From: UBA7887 sp964408735
Lineage (GTDB): Bacteria; Pseudomonadota; Alphaproteobacteria; UBA7887
DNA: 61,864 nucleotides
Reading direction: 5' to 3'
Assembly (NCBI GenBank): GCA_964408735.1
Contig: CAYPAX010000014.1
Coordinates: 1 to 61,864 of the forward strand
Made by a program: the position numbers and the translations under genes. The notes under the pieces were generated by a model. That model was not told the DNA's origin and did not search any database. It saw only the letters and a list, made by a program, of their open reading frames with translations. Shown in pieces: positions 42,908 to 51,385 of the stretch (position 1 is its first letter; each line of letters begins with the position of its first letter).

Positions 42908-45000
42908 TCAGGCGTTGCTGGCAACCGGGCTGGTCTGATCGCGCTCGATCAGCGCCATCGCTTCGTCGGCGGGAACCGGCATCGAGAAATAATAGCCCTG
43001 ACCGTAATTGCAGTTGAGCGAGGTCAGGAAGTCTTCCTCCTCGGGATTCTCGATGCCCTCGGCGACCACGTCGAAGCCGAAGCCGTGGCTCAGCGTGACC
43101 ACCATCTCGACCATCGAGCGCTTTCGCTCATCCTCGGCCAGGCCGCTGACGAAGGCGCGATCGATCTTGACCGTATCCACGGGCAGCTTCTGCAACACCG
43201 CCAGTGACGAATAGCCGGTGCCGAAATCGTCCACGGCAAAGCGGATGCCGCGGCTCTTGAGGGTATTCATGACGTCGATCACTTTGGCCTCGTCGTCCAT
43301 GACGGCGGTTTCCGTGATCTCCAGCTTCAGTTGGTTGGGCGAGAGCGCGCTGTTGGCAAGGAAATCGGTGACATTCTGGATGAAGCTCGGGCTCACCACC
43401 TGTTTGCCCGAGACATTGACGTTGACCACGATCGGCTCGCGTTCGGGAAAGCGCTTGTTCCATTCGACGATCTGGCGAATGCCGGAATCCAAGACCCAGC
43501 GGCCGATGGGCACGATATCGCCGGTGTTCTCGGCCACAGGTATGAACTGATCGGGTCCGACGGTGCCGCGGCTCTGCGAAAACCAGCGTATCAGAGCTTC
43601 GAAGCCATAAAGCCGGTTGTTGTCGAGCTGGTAGATCGGCTGGTAATGCAGCACGAATTCGTTCTTCTGCAGCGCCGAGCGCAAGTCGGTTTCCAGCTTC
43701 AGACGGCTGACCACGCGCGAACGCATGTCCGTATCGTAGATCTCGTAGCTCTTTGCCGCTGTTTCGTCGGCTGTGTTCAGGGCGATGGTGGCGGCGTGGA
43801 CGGCCTCGTCGCCGTCTTCCAGCGAGGTGTCGCCGAGGAAGATGCCGGCCACCAAGTCGGGGCGGATCTCCTCGCCCTCGAGAATCAAGGGCTGGCGGAC
43901 ATTGTCGCGGATCCGCATGAAGGTATCGACGGCATCGAGGCTTCGTTGGTGTCTTCGAGCAGCAGCCCGAAAATATTCTCTCCCAGCGTGCCGAACGTAT
44001 GCTTGGCGTGGCTCAGGCTTATCATGCGTTGGGAGCTCTCGATCAGCACCTTGTCGCAGAAGGACTGGCCGTAGCTTTGCTTGATAGCCTCCCAGTTGGA
44101 TATGCGCGTCAGCAGCACCGCGAAATAGGCGTCCGGGTGGCTGGTCATGCGGTTCAGCGCATTATTGACGCGCTCGATGAACAAATTGCGGTTGGGCAGG
44201 CCGGTGAGGGGGTCGACGACCTTGCTTTCGGTGATATCGATCTGTGTGCCGGCAAGACGATAGGCGCGCCCGGTGTCATCGCGCAGCGAGGTGCCGCGGG
44301 TGCGTACCCAACGATAGGTGTAGTTGCGGTGGCGCATGCGGTATTCGCAATCGAGCCGCAAGGTGACGCCCTCGATGTGTTTCTGGATGTCGCTCTTGAC
44401 CCGCCCTTCGTCCTCCGGGTGGATGCGCTCGAACCACAGCGACAGGGTCTCCTCGCCATCGCCCTCGGCATAACCGAGCAGCTCCTTCCAGCGGGCGGAG
44501 AAAAAGATCTCGTCGTTGCGAAGGTCCCAATCCCAGATACCGTCGTTGGAGCCTGATATCACCAGCGCGTAGCGTTCTTCGCTGCTACGCAATTCCTCGC
44601 GAGATTCACGCAGGGCAAGCTGGGTGCGGATGCGGGCCTCGGCCACGTCGAACTCGAACGGCTTGGTGATGTAGTCGTTGGCCCCCAGGCGCAGGGCCTC
44701 GACAATCTGCTGCGGCTCGTCTTCGCCGGTGATCATGATCACGGGTAGCTCGGCGCTGTCATGGGTCCGCCGGATCACCTCCAGCATCTCGGTACCCTTC
44801 ATTCCGGGCATGACGATGTCGGAGATCACGAGCTTGGGGTTGCTAGTCTCGATCTTTTCCAGACAGGCGCGCGCATTGTCGGATTCCCCGACCGCAAAGC
44901 CGTTGGATTCAAGGAACCCTCGCAACAGCACTCGCTGGGTCAGATCGTCATCGACAATCAGGACCAGCGGGCGAGTGTCTAATTCCGGAGTAGAGGTCAT
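42908..45000 (-). pseudogene. REC-PAS-GGDEF-EAL response regulator, split by a one-base frameshift
   Basis: Two minus-strand frames meet near 43940. The first (45000 to ~43945) has a receiver domain (phosphoacceptor in ISDIVMPG near residue 59), a PAS/PAC fold (EERYALVISGSNDGIWDWDL) and a GGDEF domain whose active loop reads GTLGENIFG rather than GGDEF, so synthesis of c-di-GMP is unlikely. The second (to 42908) carries a complete EAL domain with FEALIRW, EITETAVMDD, DDFGTGYSS, KIDRAFV, AEGIE and GQGYYFSMP, so it should hydrolyse c-di-GMP. Adding one base around 43931-43945 joins ...EDTNEAS to DAVDTFMRIRDN. The break may be an assembly error. The adjacent Hpt protein is a plausible phosphodonor. 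Confidence 0.88.
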
Positions 45001-45051
45001 GGCTGCCGGGAAAGAGTCATCGGCTCGCAGTCGCCATGTCAGTGCGGCGCA

Positions 45052-45519
45052 TCACGATTGCATGGCCTTCAACGCGTCGCGCACTTGTCCGTAGGCAGTC
45101 TTGAGCGTTGGGATCTTCCCGACGCCTCCGGCAAAGTCGCCGTCGCGTGCCGCAGCCTCGATCTCCGCACAGAGTCTCGAAAAGGCCAGGGCACCCACCG
45201 CGGCACTGCTCGATTTCAGCGTGTGGGAGGCGTGGCGCAATCTCTCGATGTCGGCCTCGGTGATTGCCTGATCTATATCACTCATATTGTCCAGGCTGCT
45301 CGTGAGATAGGCAGCGACGATCTTGAGAAGAATTTCGTCAGTCCCATTCGGCGACAAGCTTATCAGCTTCTGAACGACATCCTCATCAAGAATTGGCCCC
45401 GGTTCGGATACCATCGGGCCTGCCGTCTCAGGCTCCGTCTCAACCACGGGCTTGTCGTCCCGTGGGCTGTTCCGGTCCTGGGATTTGCGGCCCGGCAGCC
45501 ATTTCGACAGCATACTCAC
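45052..45519 (-). CDS. Hpt-domain phosphotransfer protein
   Basis: 155 residues. The N-terminal ~40 are charged and flexible, and residues 45-150 form a helical Hpt bundle with the phosphorylatable H99 in ASHTLKSSSAAVGA. The start is GTG at 45519 (GGAGGAGAGA upstream) or ATG at 45513. It lies 51 bases upstream of the REC-PAS-GGDEF-EAL gene in the same direction and probably delivers phosphate to its receiver, perhaps linking a hybrid kinase to c-di-GMP hydrolysis. Confidence 0.88.
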   Translation of the reverse strand: MSMLSKWLPGRKSQDRNSPRDDKPVVETEPETAGPMVSEPGPILDEDVVQKLISLSPNGTDEILLKIVAAYLTSSLDNMSDIDQAITEADIERLRHASHTLKSSSAAVGALAFSRLCAEIEAAARDGDFAGGVGKIPTLKTAYGQVRDALKAMQS

Positions 45520-45729
45520 TCTCTCCTCCCTCGAGGCTTGTTCGGTGCCGGCTTCCAGACTTGCGCTGAATTGTTGCCGGATACCAGCGCACTGTCAGCT
45601 GAAAACAGCAAGCCGCTCCCATCGCCTCTTCTATAAATATATAGGTACGACCGGCTGCTTGACGACGGCAATTTTCAAAGTAGAGACCATTTTAGAGGCG
45701 AGTAATTGCATGTTGATTACCACTATTTA
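45520..45729. other. AT-rich intergenic stretch before the Hpt gene
   Basis: 210 bases, notably AT-rich against the surroundings, with TATAAATATATAGG at 45632-45645 and further A/T tracts to 45730. No gene is seen. It is a likely promoter region for the minus-strand Hpt/EAL unit; no precise -35/-10 pair is convincing. Confidence 0.5.
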
Positions 45730-46716
45730 TTACCTGCCCTTGGATTTCCACAACTCTTCAGCCAGCCCTTGGGCATCCCGCCAATCCGTCGCCCGGGCGA
45801 GAGCACGCAAGGCTATGGCAAGGGTGCCGATAACTGCGGCTTCGGGGGCAGGGTCCTGGCGCTCGCCCCGCCAAAGGGCAATGACCTTGGCCGGATCCAG
45901 CGCTTCGTCCCGCCAGGCAAAGCGCGACTCGCCCGTTAGGGCCGGCCAGGTCTCCTCGCCAAGCCGCCCGGATTCTGCCAGCACAAGCCGGCAGGCCTTG
46001 CCCGGATTGCGCTGGGCTTCGCCACCACCGCCCTTGAAGATCGCCGCCCGGTGCTGTCCCAGTCGCGATGCCAATTCCGCATGGGTGGGCGCGTAAGTGG
46101 GATGGAAGATTCCCAGCAACTGGGCCGGCGCGTCGAACGGGTTGATGGCGCGCGCAAAGCTGTTCACGGCCGTGCGAACGCCAAGCATGCGCCGTAGCGC
46201 GAAGACCTCCGCCAATGGCGGGCACAAGGCCGAAATCGGCACATAGGCGAGGCTATCGCGGTCGAGGGCGGTCACTGTCGCCTCAGGGGTCGTGGCCGCG
46301 GCGATACCGAGAGCGTCGAGCACTGCCGGCGTGGTTACCGGTCCGCTGCCCTCGATGCCGTGCATGGCGATGCGGACCCCGTTGCGGGCCAGCACCAAGG
46401 CCGCAAGCAGGAAATAGGGCAGTTGCCTGTGCTTGTCGGCGTAGGACGGCCAGTCGAGATCGACTGCAATGCCATCGCCAAAGTGCATGATCTTCCGTGC
46501 CGCCGTCACGAAACCGGCGAGCTCGGCGGCGGTCTCCTTGCGATAGCGCAGCACACCGAGAAATGCGCCGAGCTGAACCGGCTCCACCTCTCCGGCGAGG
46601 ATCTGGGCCATGGCGTCTTCGGCCTCGGCTTCCGTCAGTGGCTGCGACAAGGTCTCGCCACGCGCGACGGCGCGCACGAAGGCTGCGAAGGGGTGGGGCG
46701 CGGCTTGCTCTTCCAT
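45730..46716 (-). CDS. TrpD2/YbiB-like (anthranilate phosphoribosyltransferase-fold) protein
   Basis: 328 residues. Glycosyltransferase-family-3 fold with N-terminal helical domain (GETLSQPLTEAEAEDAM) and the phosphoribosyl-site region GVRIAMHGIEGSGPVTTPAVL. FKGGGGEAQRNPGKACRL replaces the usual DGLDE of TrpD. YbiB-type members bind nucleic acid and do not make tryptophan; no trp genes are near. The start ATG at 46716 was chosen because homology begins at FAAFVRAVARG. It ends 210 bases before the Hpt start. Confidence 0.75.
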   Translation of the reverse strand: MEEQAAPHPFAAFVRAVARGETLSQPLTEAEAEDAMAQILAGEVEPVQLGAFLGVLRYRKETAAELAGFVTAARKIMHFGDGIAVDLDWPSYADKHRQLPYFLLAALVLARNGVRIAMHGIEGSGPVTTPAVLDALGIAAATTPEATVTALDRDSLAYVPISALCPPLAEVFALRRMLGVRTAVNSFARAINPFDAPAQLLGIFHPTYAPTHAELASRLGQHRAAIFKGGGGEAQRNPGKACRLVLAESGRLGEETWPALTGESRFAWRDEALDPAKVIALWRGERQDPAPEAAVIGTLAIALRALARATDWRDAQGLAEELWKSKGR

Positions 46717-46779
46717 GGCCCGATCAAAGCAGATTCTGCACGCCTTTGCAGCCCTTTGGCTTTGTGCCATACAGCGCCG

Positions 46780-47886
46780 ATGCAGCGATCCGACTCAACA
46801 CCCCACCAGCTCTGGATGTGGGCGATGACGGCGTGCCTCAGCGCGGTCATTTGGGCCGAAGCCGCTCAGGCCCACCGCATCGGCGTGAGCAGCGTCAGCC
46901 TCTTCGCCAAGGGCCAGGTCATCGAAGGGGAGGTGGCGGTCAAGGGCAGCGACCTGGAGACATTGCTCGGTATCGCGTTGGTCGATGCCGACCGGGACGA
47001 GGTCCGCGCGGAGGCGCTGGCGACCAATGCTGATGCGGCAGTTGCGGCGATCCTGCGTCACGTCGCCATGCTCCGTGGCGATGGCAGCGCCTGCGAGGCG
47101 GCGCCCGATCCACCGGAAGCCGATCAGGATGGCGTGCTGTTTTGGATTGTCTGGGACTGCGGGCCCAATGCCGACCCGGTCGTCTTTCGCAATACCCTCT
47201 TCCATGAGAGCAATCCGCTCGCCATCCAGAACGTGCTGCTGCATCGTGGCGAGGAGCAGATCCAGGATGTGCTCACCAGCAAATACACCGAGCTCGCGGT
47301 CACTGCCGCGCCACCGCCAAGCCTGGCCGAGGTATTCCTGCGCTACGTACGCTCCGGCATCAGCCATATCTTTGTCGGCCACGACCACATTGCCTTCCTC
47401 ATAGCGCTGTTGCTGTGGGCCAGGCGTGCCTGGCCGATCGTCAAGGTAGTCACCGCCTTCACGATCGCCCATTCGATCACCCTGGCGCTTGCCGTGCTTG
47501 ACGTGATCAACCTGCCGTCGAGTCTTGTCGAGCCGCTGATTGCCGCCAGTATCATCTGGGTCGCCACCGAGAACCTGTTCGGCCAACGCATTGAAGGGCG
47601 CTGGCGCATCACCTTCACGCTCGGTCTCGTGCACGGCTTCGGCTTTGCCGGCGTGTTGCGGGAATTCGGCCTGCCGAGCGATGCGCTCGGCGTCGCCCTG
47701 GCCGCCTTCAATATCGGCGTCGAGATCGGCCAGGTCGCGATCGTGGTGCTGGCAGTGCCGACGCTGCTGGTCATAGACCGGCTGACGCATGCCGGAGAGC
47801 GAAGCCCGGCCTTGGTGCGTGTCGCCTCGCTGCTGATCGCTGGCCTCGGGCTATATTGGCTGGTCGAGCGCACGCTTCTCGTCTGA
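46780..47886 (+). CDS. HupE/UreJ-like membrane protein with N-terminal periplasmic domain
   Basis: 368 residues. A signal or TM segment (10-30) precedes a ~170-residue extracytoplasmic domain, then about six TM segments with HIFVGHDHIAFLIALLLW, VTAFTIAHSITLALAVL and LGLVHGFGFAGVL, the histidine-rich HupE/UreJ_2 motifs. The family is thought to include nickel/cobalt or other metal-related permeases; function here is not shown. No hydrogenase or urease is near. The ATG at 46780 is 63 bases from the divergent TrpD2-like start. Confidence 0.85.
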   Translation: MQRSDSTPHQLWMWAMTACLSAVIWAEAAQAHRIGVSSVSLFAKGQVIEGEVAVKGSDLETLLGIALVDADRDEVRAEALATNADAAVAAILRHVAMLRGDGSACEAAPDPPEADQDGVLFWIVWDCGPNADPVVFRNTLFHESNPLAIQNVLLHRGEEQIQDVLTSKYTELAVTAAPPPSLAEVFLRYVRSGISHIFVGHDHIAFLIALLLWARRAWPIVKVVTAFTIAHSITLALAVLDVINLPSSLVEPLIAASIIWVATENLFGQRIEGRWRITFTLGLVHGFGFAGVLREFGLPSDALGVALAAFNIGVEIGQVAIVVLAVPTLLVIDRLTHAGERSPALVRVASLLIAGLGLYWLVERTLLV

Positions 47887-47963
47887 CGCGCGATAGCGTG
47901 ATTTGTAAGGAAACAACAGCCGTGAATAATGAGGCGCAATCAACCACCCATCGGGAGAGAGAC

Positions 47964-48485
47964 ATGAAGGCCGACGAGCTGCGGGAAATTCAGGCGCCGT
48001 TCAAGGAGCGCTATCGCTCGGAACCGGGGGCAGCGCTTATCACCCTGCGCGCCACAGGCTCTCTCGATCCGGAAGGCGTGGCCTGCTCGGTCGATGTCGG
48101 CCGGGCCTTGGTGGAAGCGGGCTTGCATCCTGCGACCGGCGGCAGCGGGCTGCAGGCTTGCTCGGGCGATATGCTGCTGCAGGCCCTGGCGGCCTGTGCC
48201 GGCGTGACGCTCAAGGCTGTTGCCACCGCACTCGGTATCGCGCTTGCGTCGGGCGAGGTTCGTGCCGAGGGCGAGATCGACATGCGCGGCACCCTCGGCG
48301 TCGATCGCGAGGCGCCGGTCGGTTTCGAATCCATCCGCCTGGTGTTCGATTTGCAGACCGATGCCGAGCCCGCGGCATTGGCCAAGCTGATTGAGCTGAC
48401 CGAGCGCTATTGCGTCGTCTACCAGACCCTGACGAAGGGGGCCGGCGTAAGCGTCAGCCATCAGGTCCGCCCCGTCTCCGCATGA
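47964..48485 (+). CDS. OsmC-family protein
   Basis: 173 residues. OsmC/Ohr fold, with GLQACSGDMLLQALAACAGVTL (one part cited: LLQALAACAGVTL) containing the second redox cysteine near residue 77-80. The first conserved Cys may be C60 in LQACSGD. These proteins reduce organic hydroperoxides or bind thiols. The start ATG follows GGGAGAGAGAC. It is 78 bases after the HupE-like gene, and its stop overlaps the next start (ATGA). Confidence 0.85.
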   Translation: MKADELREIQAPFKERYRSEPGAALITLRATGSLDPEGVACSVDVGRALVEAGLHPATGGSGLQACSGDMLLQALAACAGVTLKAVATALGIALASGEVRAEGEIDMRGTLGVDREAPVGFESIRLVFDLQTDAEPAALAKLIELTERYCVVYQTLTKGAGVSVSHQVRPVSA

Positions 48486-49582
48486 CACGTTTGCATCGCC
48501 TGCTGCTGGCCGGCGTCCTAGGCCTCCTGGCTGCCAGGGCCTTTGCCGAGGATGCGACTCCTCTCGATATCCCCTTGGCTCAGGGAGAGACACATCTCAT
48601 CGCCGCCGCGCCGCCGGGCGCCGAAGGGGCGATGCTGTTTCATTATCGTCTCTGGTTGCCGCACGACTATTCGGTCGACAATAAGCAACGCTATCCCGTG
48701 ATGTTCATCGCCGGGCCATCGGGCAATGTCGGCATGGGCGAGATGGCCGAGCGCCTGATGCGCGAGCGCTGGATCGTGGCGATGCTGGTGGAATCCCGCA
48801 ACGGCTCGAACGCCTGGCAGGCGAATTTCGTTGCCGCCCACGACGATGTGCTGCAGCGCGTGCGCGCCGACGAGACCATGCGCTTTTGTACCGGGCTGTC
48901 CGGTGCCGCCAAAGTGTGCAGTGTCTATCCCGGCTTGCGCCCCGGTTTTCGAGGCGTCGTTCTGCAAGCGGCAGGCCCCTGGGGCCCGCGTGTTTACGAA
49001 GAAGAGGCGAACGCCGAGGCTGCGGTCTACGGCACGTTCGGCGCCTTCGACTTCAACCTAAGCCATGCCGGAAGGGTCCGTCGCGGCCTGCCGCCGAGCG
49101 TGCGTCATATGGTCGAGGTCTGGGACGGCCAACATGCCTGGGCCCCGGCCGCGGTCTTCGGTCGGGCATTGGATTGGGTGTTGGCGGCGGTGCTGAGCGA
49201 CGCGCCGGTGTCGGCGGATGCCTATCGCTGGTACCTGGAGAACCGCTTATCTGACTTGGCACGGACGGAACATGCCGGGCGCCGTTTGTATATGCTGCAG
49301 GATCTCGACCGTGTTGCCGCAGCCGCCGGGCCGGTGCTCGACGGGGCCTTGCGCTTGCAGGTGAAAGCGGTACTTGACGAAGCGCCCGATGCGGCGGAGC
49401 AGACAGCCTTGCAAGGCTATTTCGATCTTTTTGCGCGCGACGCGGCGAGTAGGGGGCACGAATTGCTGGCGCTGGCGGACGAGTATGCCGGGCATGCCCG
49501 TCAGCACCCGGGAACCTATGGCGCCGAGCTGGCGCAAATCCGTCACCGATCCTTGTATTGGGAGATGCGGCGCGACCCCTAA
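48482..49582 (+). CDS. secreted alpha/beta-hydrolase-like protein
   Basis: 366 residues. The signal peptide ends at AFA-EDA (residue 22). An esterase/dienelactone-hydrolase-like core has LWLPHDYSVDNKQRYPVMFIAGPSG (part only: YPVMFIAGPSG), nucleophile elbow CTGLSGAAKVCS with the candidate Ser, and His in WDGQHAWAPA. The C-terminal ~120 residues are helical. I do not recognise a specific enzyme; polyhydroxyalkanoate-depolymerase-like esterases are the nearest general type. It is coupled to osmC by a four-base overlap. Confidence 0.72.
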   Translation: MTRLHRLLLAGVLGLLAARAFAEDATPLDIPLAQGETHLIAAAPPGAEGAMLFHYRLWLPHDYSVDNKQRYPVMFIAGPSGNVGMGEMAERLMRERWIVAMLVESRNGSNAWQANFVAAHDDVLQRVRADETMRFCTGLSGAAKVCSVYPGLRPGFRGVVLQAAGPWGPRVYEEEANAEAAVYGTFGAFDFNLSHAGRVRRGLPPSVRHMVEVWDGQHAWAPAAVFGRALDWVLAAVLSDAPVSADAYRWYLENRLSDLARTEHAGRRLYMLQDLDRVAAAAGPVLDGALRLQVKAVLDEAPDAAEQTALQGYFDLFARDAASRGHELLALADEYAGHARQHPGTYGAELAQIRHRSLYWEMRRDP

Positions 49583-49592
49583 ATAGACAAAA

Positions 49593-49615
49593 GGCCCGTC
49601 CATGCAGGACGGGCC
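49593..49615 (-). terminator. rho-independent terminator of the cold-shock gene
   Basis: GGCCCGTCC / GGACGGGCC arms (nine pairs) around an ATGCA loop. Read on the minus strand it is followed by TTTTGTC, matching a terminator 24 bases past the cold-shock stop. On the plus strand no T run follows, so it serves mainly the minus-strand gene. Confidence 0.8.
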
Positions 49616-49638
49616 CAAATCGTACAAGTTTTGAAGAT

Positions 49639-49848
49639 CTATTCGATAATCTTCAGGTTTTCCGCGGCCTCGCGACCGTTCTGTTGAGGCTCCAGGTCGA
49701 ACTCCACCTTCTGGCCTTCACGAAGATCGGCAAGGCCTGCACGCTCTACGGCAGAGATGTGGACAAATGCGTCCTTCGAGCCGTTCTCGGGCTCGATGAA
49801 GCCGTAGCCGCGGGTGCGATCGAACCATTTGACGGTTCCTGTAGTCAT
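49639..49848 (-). CDS. cold-shock-domain protein (CspA family)
   Basis: 69 residues, a full single cold-shock domain. RNP1-type KWFDRTRGYGFI and RNP2-type DAFVHISAVE surround the nucleic-acid-binding face. It binds single-stranded RNA/DNA as an RNA chaperone. A clean terminator follows, and a hairpin-containing leader precedes (49849-50051). The gene is monocistronic. Confidence 0.95.
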   Translation of the reverse strand: MTTGTVKWFDRTRGYGFIEPENGSKDAFVHISAVERAGLADLREGQKVEFDLEPQQNGREAAENLKIIE

Positions 49849-49873
49849 GTTCGTTCCTTCGGTAGTCTTAAGG

Positions 49874-49901
49874 CCCGTCAGGCGCGGTTCGCCGTGACGG
49901 G
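49874..49901 (-). promoter_or_regulatory. leader hairpin of the cold-shock mRNA
   Basis: CCCGTCAGGCG and CGCCGTGACGGG pair with one bulged base around a CGGTT loop, 26 bases upstream of the cold-shock start. Cold-shock mRNAs often carry structured leaders that control translation with temperature; that role is inferred here. The remaining leader up to 50051 shows no gene. Confidence 0.45.
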
Positions 49902-50051
49902 TATCAGCTTCCAGAATGTCCAGGGTGTTCGGGGGCGAGGGCAGGGCCGCGCGTCCGCTGTCACGAGGGTCTTGAAACTGACCCTACAATCATAAGCCGC
50001 GCGTCGGCAAACGCAAGCGCAACGGCTTTCCGCGATAGCTTGGCCTGACGG

Positions 50052-50345
50052 TCAGGCCTTTTGTTTGGAGTTGACGGCGACGGCGCCGACAGCCAAGCCA
50101 ATCACGGCCAAAGCCGGCACCAATGCCAGTGTTGCAGCGGCGTCCATCATAAAAGTGCTGCGCACCGCGGCTGCTGCCGTAAAGGCCGCATCGGCGAACC
50201 AGCTGCGATTGCCCGGCGTCGCGGCAACTGCGTGCATGACATAGCCGAACATGGTTCCGATGGCCATCGTCAGCCCCAACGTCTGAGCCTTGAGAGTCCA
50301 CTCGCGAACCCGCGCCTTTTCGAGGTAACTGTCATCGTAATACAT
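50052..50345 (-). CDS. small membrane protein of unknown function
   Basis: 97 residues with two or three hydrophobic helices (about 20-42 and 70-92) and a charged N-terminus (MYYDDSYLEKARVREW). No family recognised. It stands between the glyoxalase-II-like gene and the cold-shock gene, all on the minus strand, with spacers of about 100 and 200 bases that allow separate promoters. A GGAGAG site precedes the ATG. Confidence 0.65.
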   Translation of the reverse strand: MYYDDSYLEKARVREWTLKAQTLGLTMAIGTMFGYVMHAVAATPGNRSWFADAAFTAAAAVRSTFMMDAAATLALVPALAVIGLAVGAVAVNSKQKA

Positions 50346-50449
50346 GGTGCTCTCCTCGCTTTGACCTGTCTTGGTCTCTTCCCGCCAATCAATCTGGGCG
50401 AAGTGGAGCCAGGATCATGTGACAGTCGTCACAAGGGCCTCGTTTTTGG

Positions 50450-51241
50450 TCACCAGCTGTTGCGAAGCTCGCGCAGGTGCAGGAACACATCCAGTGGCGA
50501 GGGGTTGTCCGGCAGGTTGGGGAAGCTCTCGCGCAGCGCCGCGATAACGCTCGGGCTGCGCAGGCGGAAGAAGGTATTGACCTCCCTTTCCAATGCCAGC
50601 GTGGTCACCCTTGCCTGGTGCGGGTCTTGCCCCTTGAGTTCGTCGAGCAGCGCTGCGGCACGGGCATTGTCCGGCTCCCGGTCGAGGGTGAATTCGAGAT
50701 TGTTTTCGACATAGTCGTGGCCGGGATAGATCAGGGTATCGTCAGGCAGGGCGGACAGTTGACCGGCAAAGGTCTCGTAGAGCTCTTTCGGGTGGCCGCC
50801 ATTGTGGCAATTGCCGGCGCCGGCGTTGAACAGGGTGTCGCCGCAGATCAAGGCCGGGTGGTCGGTGTGGCCCATGACGCAGACGTGGCTCATGGTGTGT
50901 CCGGGGGTGTCGAGAACCTCCAGCTCGACGCGCTTGCCGACATGTATGACGTCGCCCGCGGACAGTCCCGAGTCTATACCCGGGATCCTGCCCTTGGCGC
51001 CGTGGTGGGCGAGCAGCTTGGCGCCGGTGGCGGCGATCACGGCCTTGTTGCCGCCCGTGTGGTCGCCGTGCTCATGGGTGTTGAGCACCTGGGTGATCTC
51101 CCAGCCGGCATCTTTCGCGGCAGCCAGGCAGCGTTCGTGATCGAGCGGATCGACGGCCAACGCCTCGCCGCTGTCGGGACAGGCGATCAGGTAGTTGAAA
51201 TTGCGGTAGGCGTTGTCGGTGTAGAGCTGCTTGACGATCAT
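50450..51241 (-). CDS. gloB: hydroxyacylglutathione hydrolase (glyoxalase II)
   Basis: 263 residues, metallo-beta-lactamase fold. Zinc ligands are in NTHEHGDHTGGN (near 55-66), VLDTPGHTMSHVCV (near 110-122), CGDTLFNAG (near 134) and YPGHDYVENN (near 172). The C-terminal domain REVNTFFRLRSPSVI and the final R..LR match GloB. It hydrolyses S-lactoylglutathione to D-lactate and glutathione in methylglyoxal detoxification. It is separate from a glyoxalase I gene in this window. Confidence 0.9.
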   Translation of the reverse strand: MIVKQLYTDNAYRNFNYLIACPDSGEALAVDPLDHERCLAAAKDAGWEITQVLNTHEHGDHTGGNKAVIAATGAKLLAHHGAKGRIPGIDSGLSAGDVIHVGKRVELEVLDTPGHTMSHVCVMGHTDHPALICGDTLFNAGAGNCHNGGHPKELYETFAGQLSALPDDTLIYPGHDYVENNLEFTLDREPDNARAAALLDELKGQDPHQARVTTLALEREVNTFFRLRSPSVIAALRESFPNLPDNPSPLDVFLHLRELRNSW

Positions 51242-51350
51242 TTCGGGCTCCTTGGTGGTCGTCGTCTTTGCCTGTGAATTACCTCACTGCGCTGGCCGCG
51301 CCATGGTGGCATTTTACAGAGGCTTCTTCCTGTTCTTGAAGTTAGCTGCG

Positions 51351-51385
51351 GCGCCGGTCCGGTCCCCCCTCTCGCGGGCCGGCGC
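51351..51385 (-). terminator. possible hairpin after the carbamoylase gene
   Basis: GCGCCGG (51351-51357) pairs with CCGGCGC (51379-51385) across a G/C-rich 21-base loop, directly beyond the carbamoylase stop on the minus strand. No T run follows, so it would be at best a weak or rho-assisted terminator. Confidence 0.3.
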
